NCBI RefSeq assembly: GCF_014898055.3
Contig: NW_023601433.1
Span: forward strand, 46,061,876 to 46,125,875
DNA length: 64,000 nt
Reading direction: 5' to 3'
Origin: Talpa occidentalis
Taxonomy: Eukaryota; Chordata; Mammalia; Eulipotyphla; Talpidae
The translations under genes and the position numbers were made by a program. The notes beneath the pieces were generated by a model, which saw only the letters and a list, made by a program, of their open reading frames with translations, did not search any database and had not been told where the DNA came from. This document shows positions 24,431 to 35,883 of the stretch, one piece after another; the first letter of the stretch is position 1; every line of letters begins with the position of its first letter.

Positions 24431-25456
24431 ATGGCTCCTGGAAGAGCCAGAGGGGAGCGGAGAAGTTCACCCAAGATGTCAGTCAGTCCGAGCAACACAG
24501 TGTCCCAACGCATACGACAAATTAGAAAACAGACAGTAGGGAGTAGAAGAACCACACGCAACCTAAAAACTCCTCAGGAAAGAAGCACACACCACAAAAG
24601 AAACCACTCCCCAGATTGCAACGACAGCAACTTGGAAGACCTTCTGAGCCTTCCAGAAAGAGAATTTAAAATTGCCATGATTAAAAAAGTGATAGATCAG
24701 AAGAAGGAAATTGAGTCCCTAAAGAGGGAAGTAAGAGAAATGCAGGAGATCAAGAATTAATGGAGGAACTAAAGAACTCTGGGAAAAGCAATGAAAGCAG
24801 AATAGATGAAATGGAAGAACGAATAAGTAATCTTGAAGACACAGAAATAAAAAGAACCAAAACAGAAAAGGAAAGAGAAGTACGAAGGAAAAAGAATGAA
24901 GAAAGACTTCGGGAACTATCTGACTCCATGAGGAAAGGAAATATAAGAGTTATAGGAATTCCAGAAGGAGAGGAGAGAGATGTAGGAACAGAGAAAATAT
25001 TCATGGATATAATTGAAGAGAACTTCCCAAATGCGAAGAAGGAGCTGAAATTGATATACAAGAAGCAAGAAGAACACCAACTTCCACGACGAAAGGAAAA
25101 ACCACAGCAAGACACATAATAGTAAAGCTCCCAAAATCCAGGACAAGGAAAAAATAATGAAGCTGACAAGAGGGAAGAAACAGATAACATTCAAAGGAAA
25201 ACCAATCAGGCTGACATCAGACTTCTCTGAAGAAACACTACGGGCAAGGAGAGAGTGGAGGACATAGTCAACAGACTCCAAAGAAACAGATGCCAACCAA
25301 GAATACTCTATCCCGCAAAGCTCTCTTTCCTCCATGAAGAAAAGAATATGGACCTTCCCAGACAAAGAGAAACTCCGGAATTTCATTGCGACTAAACCCC
25401 CACTCCAAAAAATACTACAAGGAATCCTAAAGCCAGAACCTCAGAGGGACGAATAA
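24431..25456 (+). pseudogene. L1 ORF1 (RNA-binding chaperone), frameshifted
   Basis: ORF1p trimerises through a coiled coil and binds L1 RNA. The ATG at 24431 has a purine at -3 and G at +4. A basic N-terminus (MAPGRARGERRSSPKM) leads into a heptad-rich segment (KKVIDQKKEIESLKREVREM) that ends at a stop near 24760. A one-base frame change then continues at 24760-25119 with more coiled coil (SRIDEMEERISNLEDTE) and the RRM-like phrase GNIRVIGIPEGEE. The C-terminal domain follows in other frames, with its end recognisable by 'ccgcaaagctctctttcctc' near 25314-25333 and a stop at 25454-25456. At least two frame changes are visible, so the protein cannot be made intact. Frames on the minus strand here are shadows. 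Confidence 0.9.
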
Positions 25457-25532
25457 CAACGAAAGAAGACCAAAAAAAAAAAAAAAGTTACTAAAAGAAT
25501 AAATAAATAAAATCAAAGGAAAGACAAACATA

Positions 25533-28500
25533 ATGGCAAATACAGATGCTAACATATCAATATTAACTCTAAATGTAAATGGACTAAACTCTTCAATAAA
25601 AAGACACAGAGTTGCAGCCTGGATTAAGAAACAAAACCCAACCTTTGCTGTCTCCAGGAAACACATTTAGCTACAAAAGATAAAAATAGGCTCAAAGTCA
25701 AAGGATGGAAAACAATCCTACAAGCAAATGGGCCAAAAAAGAAAGCAGGAACAGCTATACTTATATCAGATAAAACAGACTTCAAACTCAAAAAAATAAA
25801 AGAGAGACCCCAATGGTCACTACATTATGATTAAGGGGACAATACTTCAAGAAGAAATAACACTCATTAACATATACTCACCAAACGAAAGAGCACCAAA
25901 ATATATCAGACAACTGTTGTCCTCTCTGAAAACAGACATCAGAGAAAACACATATGTAGTGGGAGACTTCAACACACCACTATCACAATGGATAGATCAA
26001 CAAGACAAAAAATAAGTAAAGAAACTAAAGCTCTAAATAAGGACCTAGAGCATTTGGGCTTAACAGACATCTATAGAACACTAAACCCAAAAAAAACGGA
26101 GTACACATTTTTCTCAAGCGCACACGGATCATTCCCCAGGATCGATCACATACTGGGGCACAAGACAAACATCAACAGATACACCAAGATTGAAATCATA
26201 CCAACCATCTTTTCTGACCACGAAGGCATCAAACTAGAAATAATCATAAAAAGAAGGCAAGGAACTATCCTACCTCATGGAGATTAAAAGCCACACTACT
26301 GGAAGACCACTGGACTAACGAGGAGATCAAAGAAGAAATTAAAAAATTCTTTGAATTGAATGACAAGGAGGACACCAATATCCTAAATGTATGGGATGCA
26401 GCAAAAGCAGTAATAAGAGGAAAATATATAGCAATAGAAGCTCACATCAAAAAACAAGAAAGAACTCAAAGAAACAACCTAATCTCGAAGCTCAAAGATC
26501 TAGAAAAAGAACAACAAAAAAACCCCAGAACCAGTAGAAGAAAAGAAATAATAAAAACCAAAGCAGAAATAAATGAAATTGAAACTAAAAAAACAATCCA
26601 AAAGATCATGAAACCCAAGAGCTGGTTCTTTGAAAAAATAAATAAAATAGACAAACCCCTAGCCAGGCTCACAAAGGAAAAAAGGAGAAAGCACAAATAC
26701 ACAGAATCATAAATGAAAGAGGAGAAATCACAACGGACACAGCAGAATCAAAAGAATATCAGTAACTACTATGAACAGTTTATATGGAAACAAGTTCAAC
26801 AATCTAGAGGAGATGGACAAATTCCTACAACTCACTACAATCACAATCACCCAAAGCTAGATAAAGAAGAAATAGAACACCTAAACAGACCAATTACAAG
26901 CAGCGAAATTGAAATGGTAATTAAAACCTCCCCAAAAACAAAGCCCAGGACCTGATGGATTTACAAATGAATTCTACCAAACATTCAGAGACGAATTAGT
27001 GCCTATCCTTCACAAACTCTTCCAAAAAATTGAGAAGGAAGGGACAATACCAAACACGTTCTATGAAGCCAATATTACACTAATACCAAAACCGAATAAG
27101 GACAACACAAAAAAGGAAAACTATAGGCCAATCTCCCTAATGAACACTGATGCAAAAATCCTCAATAAATTTTAGCTATCAGAATCCAACAATGTATCCA
27201 TAAGATAATTCACCACGACCAAGTTGGATTCATTCCAGGGGCACAAGGATGGTTTAACATCCGAAAATCAATCAACGTTATCCAACACATCAACAAAAAG
27301 AAATATAAAAACCATATGATAATATCAATAGATGCTGAGAAAGCTTTCGACAAAGTGCAACACCCATTCATGATAAAAGCCCTTCAAATTCTTGGGATAC
27401 AAGGAACATACCTCAACATCATAAAGGCCATGTATGAGAAGCCAACAGCCAGTATCATTCTCAATGGTGAAAAGCTGAAAGCAATTCCATTAAGATCTGG
27501 AACAAGACAAGGATGTCCACTCTCACCACTGCTTTTCAATATAATACTGGAAGTCCTAGCCAGAGCAATAAGACAAGAGAAAGACATCCAAGGAATCCAA
27601 ATAGGAAAAGAAGAAGTCAAACTATCACTATTTGCAGATGATATGATAATATACATAGAGAACCCAAAATCTCCACAGAAAAACTAATTCAACTCATCAA
27701 TCAATTCAGTAAAGTGGCAGGATACAAAATCAACACGCAAAAGTCAGTAGCCTTCCTATACACAAACAATAAATCTGAAGAAGAAGAAATCAAAAAAACC
27801 ACCCCTTTTATTATCGAAACAAAAAAAATCAAATATTTAGGAATAAATCTAACAAAAGAGGTAAAGGACCTACACAAAGAAAACTATAAAACACTGTTAA
27901 AAGAAATAGAAGAAGACACAAAGAAATGGAAAGACATCCCCTGCTCATGGATTGGAAGAATAAACATTATTAAAATGGCCATCCTACCAAAAGCAATATA
28001 CAGATTCAATGCTATTCCAATCAAAATCTCAATGGCATTCTTCAAAGAAATAGAACAATTATTGATGAAATTCATATGGAATCACCAAAAACCCCGAATA
28101 GCCAAAGCTCTACTGAAAAAAAAAAGAAGGAAATGGAGGCATCACACTCCCAGACTTCAAACTATACTACAAAGCCATAATCATCAAAACTGCATGGTAT
28201 TGGAACAAGAACAGACATACAGACCAATGGAATCGAATAGAAAATCCAGAAATAAACCCACAGATTTATGGTCAACTAATCTTTGACAAAGGAGCAAAGA
28301 CTATGCATTGGAGCAAAGAAAGTTTGTTCAATAAATGGTGCTGGGAAAACTGGGTCGCTACATGCAAAAGAATGAAGCTTGACCACTACCTCACACCATA
28401 CACAAAAATCAACTCAAAATGGATTAAAGAACTAGACATAAGACCTGAAACCATAAAATACATAGAAGGAAATATAGGAGAAACACTACGGGATTTGCAC

Positions 28501-29361
28501 ATCAAAGACATCTTTACAGACACATCACCCAAAGCAGTGATAGTGAAGGCAAAGATAAACAGCTGGGACTACATCAAATTAAAGAGCTTCTGCACAGCAA
28601 AAGAGACAATAACAAAAACAAAGAGAAACCCCACCGACTGGGAGAACATTTTTGCACCCAACACTAATGATAAAGGACTGATCACAAAAATCTGCAAAGA
28701 GCTGATGAGACTCAGCAACAACAAAGAAAATAATCCAGTCAAAAAATGGGCAGAAGAGCTAAAAAGAAACTTCTCTGAAGAGGAAATGCAAATGGCCAAC
28801 AGACATATGAAAAAATGTTCAACATCACTTGTAATCAGGGAAATGCAAATCAAAACTACCATGAGATACCATCTCACACCAGTGAGAATGGCACATATTA
28901 AAAAAACTAGCAACAACAAATGTTGGCGAGGATGTGGAGAAAAAGGAACTCTTGTGCACTGTTGGTGGGAGTGCAAACTGGTCCAACCCCTATGGAGAGC
29001 TGTGTGGAGATTTCTGGACCTACTAAACATAGAGCTTCCATATGATCCAGCAATTCCACTCCTAGGTATTTACCCAAAGGACACAGAAACATCAATTCCA
29101 AAGAGCACCTGCACTCCTATGTTTATAGCAGCACTGTTTACAATAGCTAAGCTTTGGAAACAACCCAAATGCCCAAAAATAGATGACTGGATCAAGAAGA
29201 TGTGGTACATATATACCATGGAATATTACTCAGCATTCAAAAAAGATAAACACATGCAATTTGCAGCAACATGGATGGCGCTGGAAGGGATCATGCTCAG
29301 CGAAATAAGCCAAAAAGAAAAAGAAAAATACCGGATGGTCTCACTCATAGCAGGAATCTAG
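25533..29361 (+). pseudogene. L1 ORF2 (endonuclease/reverse transcriptase), frameshifted
   Basis: ORF2p nicks target DNA and reverse-transcribes L1 RNA there. Starting at ATG 25533, the APE-like endonuclease shows LNVNGLNS, then (other frames) VVGDFNTPLS, RIDHILGH and FSDHEG, the catalytic landmarks. Reverse transcriptase motifs at 27316-27687 are DAEKAFDK (motif A), [12 protein letters not shown] (motif B) and FADDMIIY (motif C). 27714-28286 has the [10 protein letters not shown] and IKYLGINL region. The C-terminal 28303-29361 segment (352 codons) is open and keeps the Cys-rich element [18 protein letters not shown] (C-X3-C-X7-H-X4-C). At least six frame changes split the gene, several at homopolymers (near 25645, 27168 and 28122). 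Not competent as written. Confidence 0.93.
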
Positions 29362-29445
29362 AAAACTTAAATAAGGGACAAGGAAAATGAATATAAGAAA
29401 GTGAAAATCAAAATCAACAAAAACTATGAACCAGAGACACTTTTT

Positions 29446-29466
29446 GGGGGTGGGGGGCGGGAGGGG
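29446..29466 (+). promoter_or_regulatory. G-rich (G-quadruplex-type) tract in L1 3'UTR
   Basis: Four or more runs of three or more G separated by one base (GGGGGTGGGGGGCGGGAGGG within). A polypurine G4-prone tract is a conserved feature of mammalian L1 3'UTRs. The related copy has the same kind of tract at 59015-59038. Confidence 0.75.
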
Positions 29467-29553
29467 AAGGATTGGGGTCAGAATGGGGCGTTTGCAATTG
29501 TATGGGGGAATATAAAAATAAAATTTAATATTTAAAAAAAAAAAAAAAAAAAA

Positions 29554-29768
29554 GAAGTGTGGGAGGGTAAGAGAATTCACCAGAGTCAGAGCAGGGAACA
29601 GAACAGGCAGATTGACGAAACGCACTGCTGAGGGGAGCAGCGGGCAGCAGGAGAGGTCTGCGTGCCATGTGGGACTCTCAGCCAGTGGCCGGAAATCGAA
29701 CCAGTGCTGCTGAGGCTGCGGGTAGCTTCACGACCCAGCGCTCAACCGCTGTGCCACCGGGGAGGCCC
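29554..29768 (-). mobile_element. partial tRNA-derived SINE inside the transduced segment
   Basis: Minus-strand SINE from 'agaagtgtgggagggtaaga' to the head 'ccaccggggaggccc'. The usual tail and the 'ggtacagtc' block are missing and the L1 poly-A abuts the break. This suggests the source L1 had itself landed inside a SINE copy. The '29341-29625' minus-strand frame is an L1/SINE shadow. Confidence 0.85.
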
Positions 29769-30044
29769 TAAACTGTACACTTTAAATGAATGTGTTATCT
29801 TGTTTGTAAATTATGTCTCAGTAATTTGAAAAAAAATCAATATCTCTAGTGACAGAAAATGTATTAGTGTTTTCATAGGGCTAAGGATTTAAACATGAGG
29901 GAATTTTGGGAATTACAGAATTACAGAAATATTTTATATCTTGATTGGGACTATGGTTATTTGGGTGGACATATTTGTCAAAATTTGTCAAACAGGAATG
30001 TGTTTAATTTTATATAATTATGCTTTAATAAAATTGAGTTTTTT
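29769..30044 (+). mobile_element. old L1 3'UTR-like passenger sequence
   Basis: Two blocks typical of old L1 3' ends: 'aaactgtacactttaaatga...taaattatgtctcagtaa' and 'cagaaatattttatatcttg...tttgtcaaaatttgtcaaac', ending in AATAAA. The ancient L1 polyadenylation signal probably supplied the 3' end of the transduced transcript. Confidence 0.6.
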
Positions 30045-30081
30045 AAAAAAAAAAAAAAAAAAAAAGAATTTTAGCATTCTA

Positions 30082-30140
30082 ATGGATTTGTTGAATTAGA
30101 TAACTTTGTTGTCTGATGGATTTGTTGAATTAGATAACTT
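30082..30140. repeat. 25-bp direct repeat, period 34
   Basis: The 25-base unit starting ATGGATTTGTTGAATTAGAT occurs at 30082-30106 and 30116-30140, separated by nine bases. It lies immediately after the right TSD of the L1 and is host DNA. Confidence 0.9.
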
Positions 30141-31164
30141 AACAGATAATAATAGTTACCATGAAATCTTGTAACCTATGTTAGACATTTTCAAACTTTT
30201 TGCAACTTTGGCAAGTGTACACTAATTTTTATCTACTTTGAGAGCACAAAAATGGAAAAATACTGTTAGGGCACCAAAGAAATCACCTCATTCCCCTCTG
30301 GGTTTTTCTCAGCCTGAACTAATAATCAAAATAGCATCAGACAGGTTAGCAAAGAAAAAACAGGTAACTTATTGACTTATTTTCTATAGAGAATTTATAT
30401 GGTAAATTTCTAAAGAATAATAGAGTGTGCCAGGAATATTTAGCCTGAGTTTGGGGACATGGGTGTCAAGGAAAGAGGGGAAGTCTTCATAAGACATGGA
30501 GGAAGCTCCTCATCCTTACTCTTAGAATCAAGATAAGATTCTCAGGTAAAGAAGGAATGTTTACTAATAAAACTAGAGCTGGATATGACCTTCAGAACTA
30601 CATTGTTCTAGGTATCTTTTCTTTGATTTTGGAGAGGGAGAGGACTTAGGCAACTTCTTGCCTTTAAGACCCTCATTATTCTCAGCACACCAGAGGCTCA
30701 CAAGTTCCTGATTGGCCTGTACCCACACCAAGGTGACAAGAGTCCTCTAGGGATATCAAGAAAAGCCTTTCTGACACTTTAGGGGAGACTGATCCCACAG
30801 TACAATTAAGTTCACTTATAGGTAGAGACAATTTCCAGTTTTATTTGGTCATTCTCTGTACATTCATTTACATAAAAGCATTTACTCTAAATATACTAAG
30901 AACAGATTCTTAGAAAATGAATATATACTAAGAAGTAAGTTGAGAGAGATTGAGTTTGATGATCTTAAATAAAACAACAATGATAAAACAGCCAAGTTCT
31001 TATGGCAATGGGTCTGAAGAAACACAAAAAAGGAGGCATCAAAATCGACCTTGCAGTTGAATGAAGTGCTTCCCAAAGTGCTAACATATTTATTCTTGAA
31101 GAAGAGTAGGAGTTAATCATGAAAAGAAGAGGGTGGGGGTAAAAGGAAAATCTTATGCAGATAA
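30141..31164. other. unassigned non-coding DNA
   Basis: No gene seen. 30290-30790 has a texture reminiscent of an old minus-strand LTR, but no signal or terminus is clear enough to call. Confidence 0.5.
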
Positions 31165-31370
31165 TACATATTTATTAAACATTTAGTATGTATCAGGAAG
31201 TCATCCAACTATTTTACAGGCATTATGACATTAATCATCAAAACAATTCAATTGATCATATCCTGTGACTGTCCTTATTTTATAGGTGAGGGTACCAAGA
31301 ATTAGAGAATGTAAGGAATGAGCCCAAAGCATATGCCAATTAAGTAGCAAAATTGGCATTTGCACTTATA
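31165..31370 (-). mobile_element. MIR SINE remnant
   Basis: Reverse-complement MIR order: 'atttattaaacatttagtat', 'tgacattaatcatcaaaaca', 'cttattttataggtgagggt', 'agcccaaagcatatgcc'. Confidence 0.7.
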
Positions 31371-31878
31371 GGGGAGTAAAAAGCTATGAAACAGCACTGA
31401 ATTAAGAAAACTGCCAATATTTTAGATCAGGTGGCACAAAGGAGAATATGAAAAGATTAAGAAATAAATACTCATGAGACAGTCTAATCATAGATTCTCT
31501 GTGGAATTCATGAGAAGACAAAATTACAGTTATATTCTAAAAGATTACTCTTATCACTGCAAAGAACACATTTTAGGTGGTAAAGAAGCTATTGCAGAAT
31601 TTCAAGCTATAAGCAATGAGTACTGGAACTAAAACAGTAACAGAAGAGACACATTTTAAAAAGTAAATTGCAAAGTCACCGGTATTTGGTATCCAGATAA
31701 AAAACATCAAATTCAACAGTTTATCTGATTCCCACATTTGTGACATGGGAAATTGGATGGATGGATAGATAGACTAGACAACCTAAACATTGAGCTTACA
31801 AGGAAAATTATTCTTAAAATTTTAAAATATTTCATCCTAAAGTAACAGTATTTTGTCTAGAATATCAGAGTTACTATT
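31371..31878. other. unassigned DNA with a short (TGGA)n tract
   Basis: A small TGGA/TAGA repeat lies at 31755-31773. Nothing else recognised. Confidence 0.5.
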
Positions 31879-31895
31879 AAGAACTTTGAACCTGG

Positions 31896-32171
31896 GCCTC
31901 CCTGGTGGCGCAGGCAGTTGAGCGCAGCGCTGTGAAGCTGTCCACAGCCTCTGCAGTGCTGGTTCAATCCCCGCCGGCCTTCGAGCAATCCACATGGCGG
32001 GCAGGCCTCTCCTTTTTCGCCTGCTACTCCCGTCAGCAGTATCTTTCATGAGTCTGCCTGTTCTGTTCCCTGCACTGTCTCTGGTGAATCCTCTCTCACC
32101 CTCCTGTGCATCTGACCTGTACCCCGGTTCTTGTATAAATAAAATAAATCTAAAAACAACAACAACAAAAA
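31896..32171 (+). mobile_element. tRNA-derived SINE, older lineage
   Basis: Head 'gggcctccctggtggcgcag' (first bases may be shared with the TSD), B box 'ggttcaatcccc', body 'gtctgcctgttctgttccc', tail 'tataaataaaataaatc' plus an (ACA)n-rich A tail. TSD of 17 bp AAGAACTTTGAACCTGG (31879-31895, 32172-32188). The 122-codon frame on the minus strand is antisense SINE. Confidence 0.97.
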
Positions 32172-32329
32172 AAGAACTTTGAACCTGGCATTTCCATTGC
32201 TCCATGTATTTTCATGATTCCATATTCTGTGGATGTTACTTCTCTGTTTACTCCCAAGCTTTTTCCCTTTTCTAGATTTTAAGATTTGGGAAAAGCTTTT
32301 CTAACAAATTCCCCACCTTTGGTATTAGC

Positions 32330-32800
32330 TAACTACTGCAATGAAACCAAGTGCCTATCTAACAATGGACATTTGTTATGTTCTATAGTTTCTGTGAGTC
32401 ATAAATTTGGGAACAGCTTACCTAAGGGGTCTGGTTTTTCTCATGAGGTTGCTATCAAAATATCGGCCAGGGCTGCAGTCATTGGAAGGCTTAACAATGG
32501 TGGAAGAAGTCTAAGATAGCCCACTCAAGTGACTATTGCAGAAGACTTCAGTTCCCTGCCATGTGATTCTCTCCATAAATGCTGGTGATATGTTGGCCTT
32601 ATGATACAGCAGTTGGGTTCTATGGATCAAGTGATGAAAAAGAATGAGCATGAATGAAGCCACACTGAATTTTATCCACTACTGGAAGACACATTACATT
32701 ATTTCTGCCACACTGTACTGTTTGAAGTGAACCATTACCTCCTATCCACTCAAGGGGAAAGAAATTATGGATTTTAATTAACAAAGAAAATTCAACATTG
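32330..32800 (-). mobile_element. MaLR/MLT1-like LTR
   Basis: On the plus strand 'tctcatgaggttgctatcaa', 'atcggccagggctgcagtca', 'ggaaggctta', then 'cagttccctgccatgtgatt' and 'cttctctccataaatgctgg'-like blocks follow the antisense order of MLT1/MST LTRs. The 77-codon frame 32286-32519 is LTR-derived. Confidence 0.72.
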
Positions 32801-32999
32801 GCTCATAGACTGTAACAAATATGCCAAACACTAATACAAGATGCGAAAAATAGGGGAAATTGGGAACGGAAGTGAGAGGTTATGAGAAAATTCTCTGTAC
32901 TTTTTGCAGATATTTTTTTCTGTGAACCTAATAGTGTTTTAAAGTTTATAGACTATAAAAAGTAGTTTTTCAATCAACAATGAAAGTATTTTTTCAATC

Positions 33000-33618
33000 A
33001 ACATATCTACCATGTGATCTAGCCTCCTAAGTATTTACCAGAAGAATACGAAAATACAAATTCAAAAGGAGGTACGCATTCCTATGTTCATTGCTGTGCT
33101 ATTCACAATAGTCATGCTATAGAAATAACCTAAGTGTGCAACAATAGATGGGTGAATTAAGATGATGTGGCTGGCACACACACACACTGGAATACTACTC
33201 AGCCATTAAAGATGAGGTCTTGCCATTTGCAATCACATGGATGGAATTTGAGGGGATAATGCTAAGTGAAATAAGCTAGAAGGAGAGAAGAGAAATACTG
33301 GATGATTTCACTCATACGTGGAATACAAAAAAAAATAAAGTAGGCGAACATAAAGAAAACAAAAATAAAACAAATCTCTGCAAATCTGACTACAAAACAG
33401 AGATTACCAGAAGGGGGTGGGTGAAATCATAAGAGAAAGAGGGAAGGAGGGTCACTGCACTCTAGTGGAGGATTATCTGTGCTTTGGTGGTGGGTATGAT
33501 GTGACAACATACATCTGAAGAGGTGATAACATACATCCGAAGAGGTGTGACCTAAATCATACACAGTGTTGTAAATCAAGGCTACCTCAATAAACACAAT
33601 TAAAATGTAAAAAAAAAA
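33000..33618 (+). mobile_element. old L1 3' end
   Basis: ORF2 carboxyl-terminal coding remnants ('taagtatttaccagaagaat', 'gaatactactcagccattaa', 'acatggatggaatttgaggg') run into an old 3'UTR with 'gctttggtggtgggtatgat' and a poly-A at 33609-33618. An internal 23-bp period duplication (aacatacatctgaagaggtg) lies at 33502-33545. Confidence 0.85.
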
Positions 33619-33714
33619 GGTTTAGTAATTTCTTTTTTTCCCATGGGGAAGCCAGTATCTTTATTTTGTTGAAATTGTGGTTTAGATGCAGAAATTATTA
33701 TTTTTTTAGGTTTC

Positions 33715-33812
33715 TCAATTATTTTATTTTTTATTTTTTACATTATTGTTCATTTTTAAACAATATTTCCTTCCCTCCCCATAGGGAAATAAGACATCAG
33801 TGTAAAAAAAAA
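33715..33812 (-). mobile_element. tiny 5'-inverted L1 3' end
   Basis: 33715-33785 is the antisense of an L1 terminus (T-rich, 'acattattgttcatttttaa'), matching the reverse of the 18900-18950 tail. It is followed in sense by 'aaataagacatcagtgtaaa', which matches 18700-18721 of the same subfamily. A head-to-head arrangement of two adjacent 3' pieces fits twin priming of a very short insert. Confidence 0.6.
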
Positions 33813-34228
33813 TTCTTAAAAAGGAATTTAGATATTTTCTTTCCTAGATATTTCCTTTTTTTGACAGAAAATCAAAGAGATAAAAGAAAACTCAGATAGA
33901 CACAGAAAATAAACACAAGAGAACTCAGAAAAGATAATCAATGAACTAAATAACATTCAGGAAAAAATGACTTAGAAACAATATCAAAAGTTTAAATAAT
34001 AAGACAAAAATGCAAGAGGTAAAGAGCTCAATAAAGGAGATAAAGAAATTGAGAAAGTTACAGAAGTACAATATATCAAATGGTATATAGAATCAGTAAG
34101 CTTAAACATAGTAATGTTCTCAGGAACCAAGTGGAAGTGGAGAGAGAAATGAGATGTAAAATTATAGAAGACACAATTCAGACTATATGAAAACACTAAG
34201 AAAGCCAACCTAAGAATAATGGTTATAT

Positions 34229-34699
34229 TGTTATGGAGCAGCCCCAATATAAAACGGGTTGCCTGGCTGTGGGTCCTCACCCGCACGCTTAAAAAGGGAC
34301 TTATTAATACTCCACTACAGGCACACACAAAAGGTTAATAAAAGGTTTATTTATAAGGGAAAAGGAATTGAGGAAATGTACAACTCAGGGAGAAAATAGG
34401 GAAATAAAGTCTTTAATGCGTCCTACCCAATCCTCCCACCCGGAAACCCAAAGGCACTCTCAGAGCTGGCCTCGGGCTGCGAGCTGGCAGAGAGCCAAAA
34501 TGGGGAATCCCCCAAAGCCCATGTGTCTGGTTTTATACCAAACCTGGCTGCTTAACCCCACCCTCAGGTCCCAGCCACCTTCCCTTTGGTGGTGATGGGA
34601 TTTGGAGTTCCCAGTATCTTTTGGCTTTGGCCTGGGGTAGGGGTGGAGTCCACAAAGCCTGTATGGAATTAGCTTTAGGACATCCTTTTCCCCCTAACA
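34229..34699 (-). mobile_element. solo LTR (ERV), complete
   Basis: 471 bp with mirrored termini TGTTA…TAACA. On the minus strand there is a TATA box (GGTATAAAACC, plus 34529-34539) and, about 180 bases further on, an AATAAA (plus 34346-34351). No retroviral genes, so it is a solo LTR left by recombination. Flanks ATAT/ATAC suggest a 4-bp target duplication, as in gammaretrovirus-like class I elements. It splits the old L1 coding remnant cleanly. Confidence 0.82.
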
Positions 34700-35278
34700 A
34701 TACCAGAAATGGAAAAAGGGGGGGGGGGAGGCAGGATAGAGGGCCCATTTAAGGAAATTACAATGGAAAACTTCCTACAGCTAGAAAAGAAATATACCAA
34801 CCATAAAGCTAAAAGAAAATTTGGTTACCTGAATGCAGTAAGACCTACACTAAGACACTTAGCAATGAAATTAGCATGAGTTCAAGACAAAGAAATTTAG
34901 GTCTGCTGGGGGTGAGTGGGAGGAGGAAGCAGGTAACTTATGAAGTTACTCCCATCAGGCTTCTATCACACTTCTCAGGAGAGCCTCTATAGGCAAAGAG
35001 AGAATGGCATGATGCAGTCCAAATAGGCAAAGATAAAAACTGTCACCCAAAAATACTATATCCTGCAGGGCACTTTTTCAGATATGAGGGAGAAATAAAG
35101 TCTTTCCCAGACAAACAAATGGTTAAGCGGTTTGCAAACACTAGTTTGCAAACACTAGTTCTACAATAAATGTTGAAAAGGAGCACTCCTATATAAATAA
35201 AAATTCAAAATTTTAAATAAGGAAATAAATAGATACAAACAGAAAACTATAGGTAAAATGACAGAAACAAACTTAATC

Positions 35279-35883
35279 TGTTACATAGCAGGGAAAGGGG
35301 CAGCCCAGACCCCACAAACCTGCCTGCTCTAAATAGTTTCTGCCACCAGCTGCATCAACACAAAAACATATGAGACTTTAATGAAAAGGAACTTTAATAC
35401 AATTAGGAAACAATACAGGAAAGGCAAAGAATCTAGTTTCTAAATCAAGCACCCAAAGTTACCCATCCCCTCGTGGGTGAAAGTCCACCCAAGCAGGATT
35501 GGCCCAGAACAAGGCCCCAAAACCAGCCACAAGTCTAAAGCACTTTCCAGTGGGGACCCACAGAAAAGGATCAGAAACAACCAGACAAGTCTGTAAGGAA
35601 AAGAGCAAAATCAAAATCAAGACAAAAACCGCCACTGTCACTTCCCCATGGGTCTCTCACCCACATCTGTGTCACCCAGTCCATGACCAAAAGGCAAGTA
35701 CAGCTTCTTTACTTGTCTCTCGGCCCCATGTGCCTCCTCCAGGTCTCCTTCTGGCTCCATCCTGCTTCGTTCCTTCCTCAGTCTCCTCTGCAGCTGCTTC
35801 TCCTCCCTGCTCAGCTCCACCCTCCTTTTTGGGTGGGCAGGGAACCTGGAACCTCCCCCTTTCCTGGGGACCACCCTGTTACA
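35279..35883 (-). mobile_element. solo LTR (ERV), second family
   Basis: Starts TGTTACATAGCAGGG and ends CCTGTTACA on the plus strand. Minus-strand ATTAAA signals are seen at the plus-strand 'actttaatgaaaaggaactt' stretch (35373-35395). Flanks AATC/CATC are compatible with a 4-bp duplication with one mismatch. The L1 reads across the LTR when it is ignored. The 134-, 82- and 75-codon frames inside are LTR shadows. Confidence 0.75.

Larger units (their letters stand above)
23242..29553 (+). mobile_element. full-length young L1 retrotransposon
   Basis: All L1 parts are present in order: a GC-rich 5'UTR of about 1.2 kb, ORF1 (24431-25456), ORF2 (25533-29361), a short 3'UTR with a G-rich tract, an AATAAA at 29517-29522 and a 20-base A run at 29534-29553. 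Both reading frames are broken by several small indels, so the copy is not coding-competent as written. The 3' half is almost identical to the twin-primed copy at 57237-59134, which suggests recent activity of this subfamily. The distal TSD lies not after this tail but after a further 0.5 kb (see 29554-30064). Confidence 0.97.
29554..30064 (+). mobile_element. 3'-transduced flank carried by the full-length L1
   Basis: After the L1 poly-A comes about 0.49 kb of non-L1 sequence, then an AATAAA at 30027-30032, then a second poly-A (30045-30064), and only then the right TSD (30065-30080). That is the structure of an L1 3' transduction: the source element's transcript bypassed its own signal and used a downstream one. 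The passenger holds a partial minus-strand SINE (29554-29768) and old L1 3'UTR-like sequence (29769-30044). Confidence 0.85.

Noticed and set aside
28569..29030. 153-codon minus-strand frame, with like frames at 21219-21581, 50798-51061 and 58133-58633
   Set aside because: Antisense shadow of the L1 ORF2 C-terminal region. It recurs with every L1 copy.
30290..30790. possible old LTR
   Set aside because: The texture is suggestive but there are no termini, no clear polyadenylation signal and no family match, so it was not annotated as an element.
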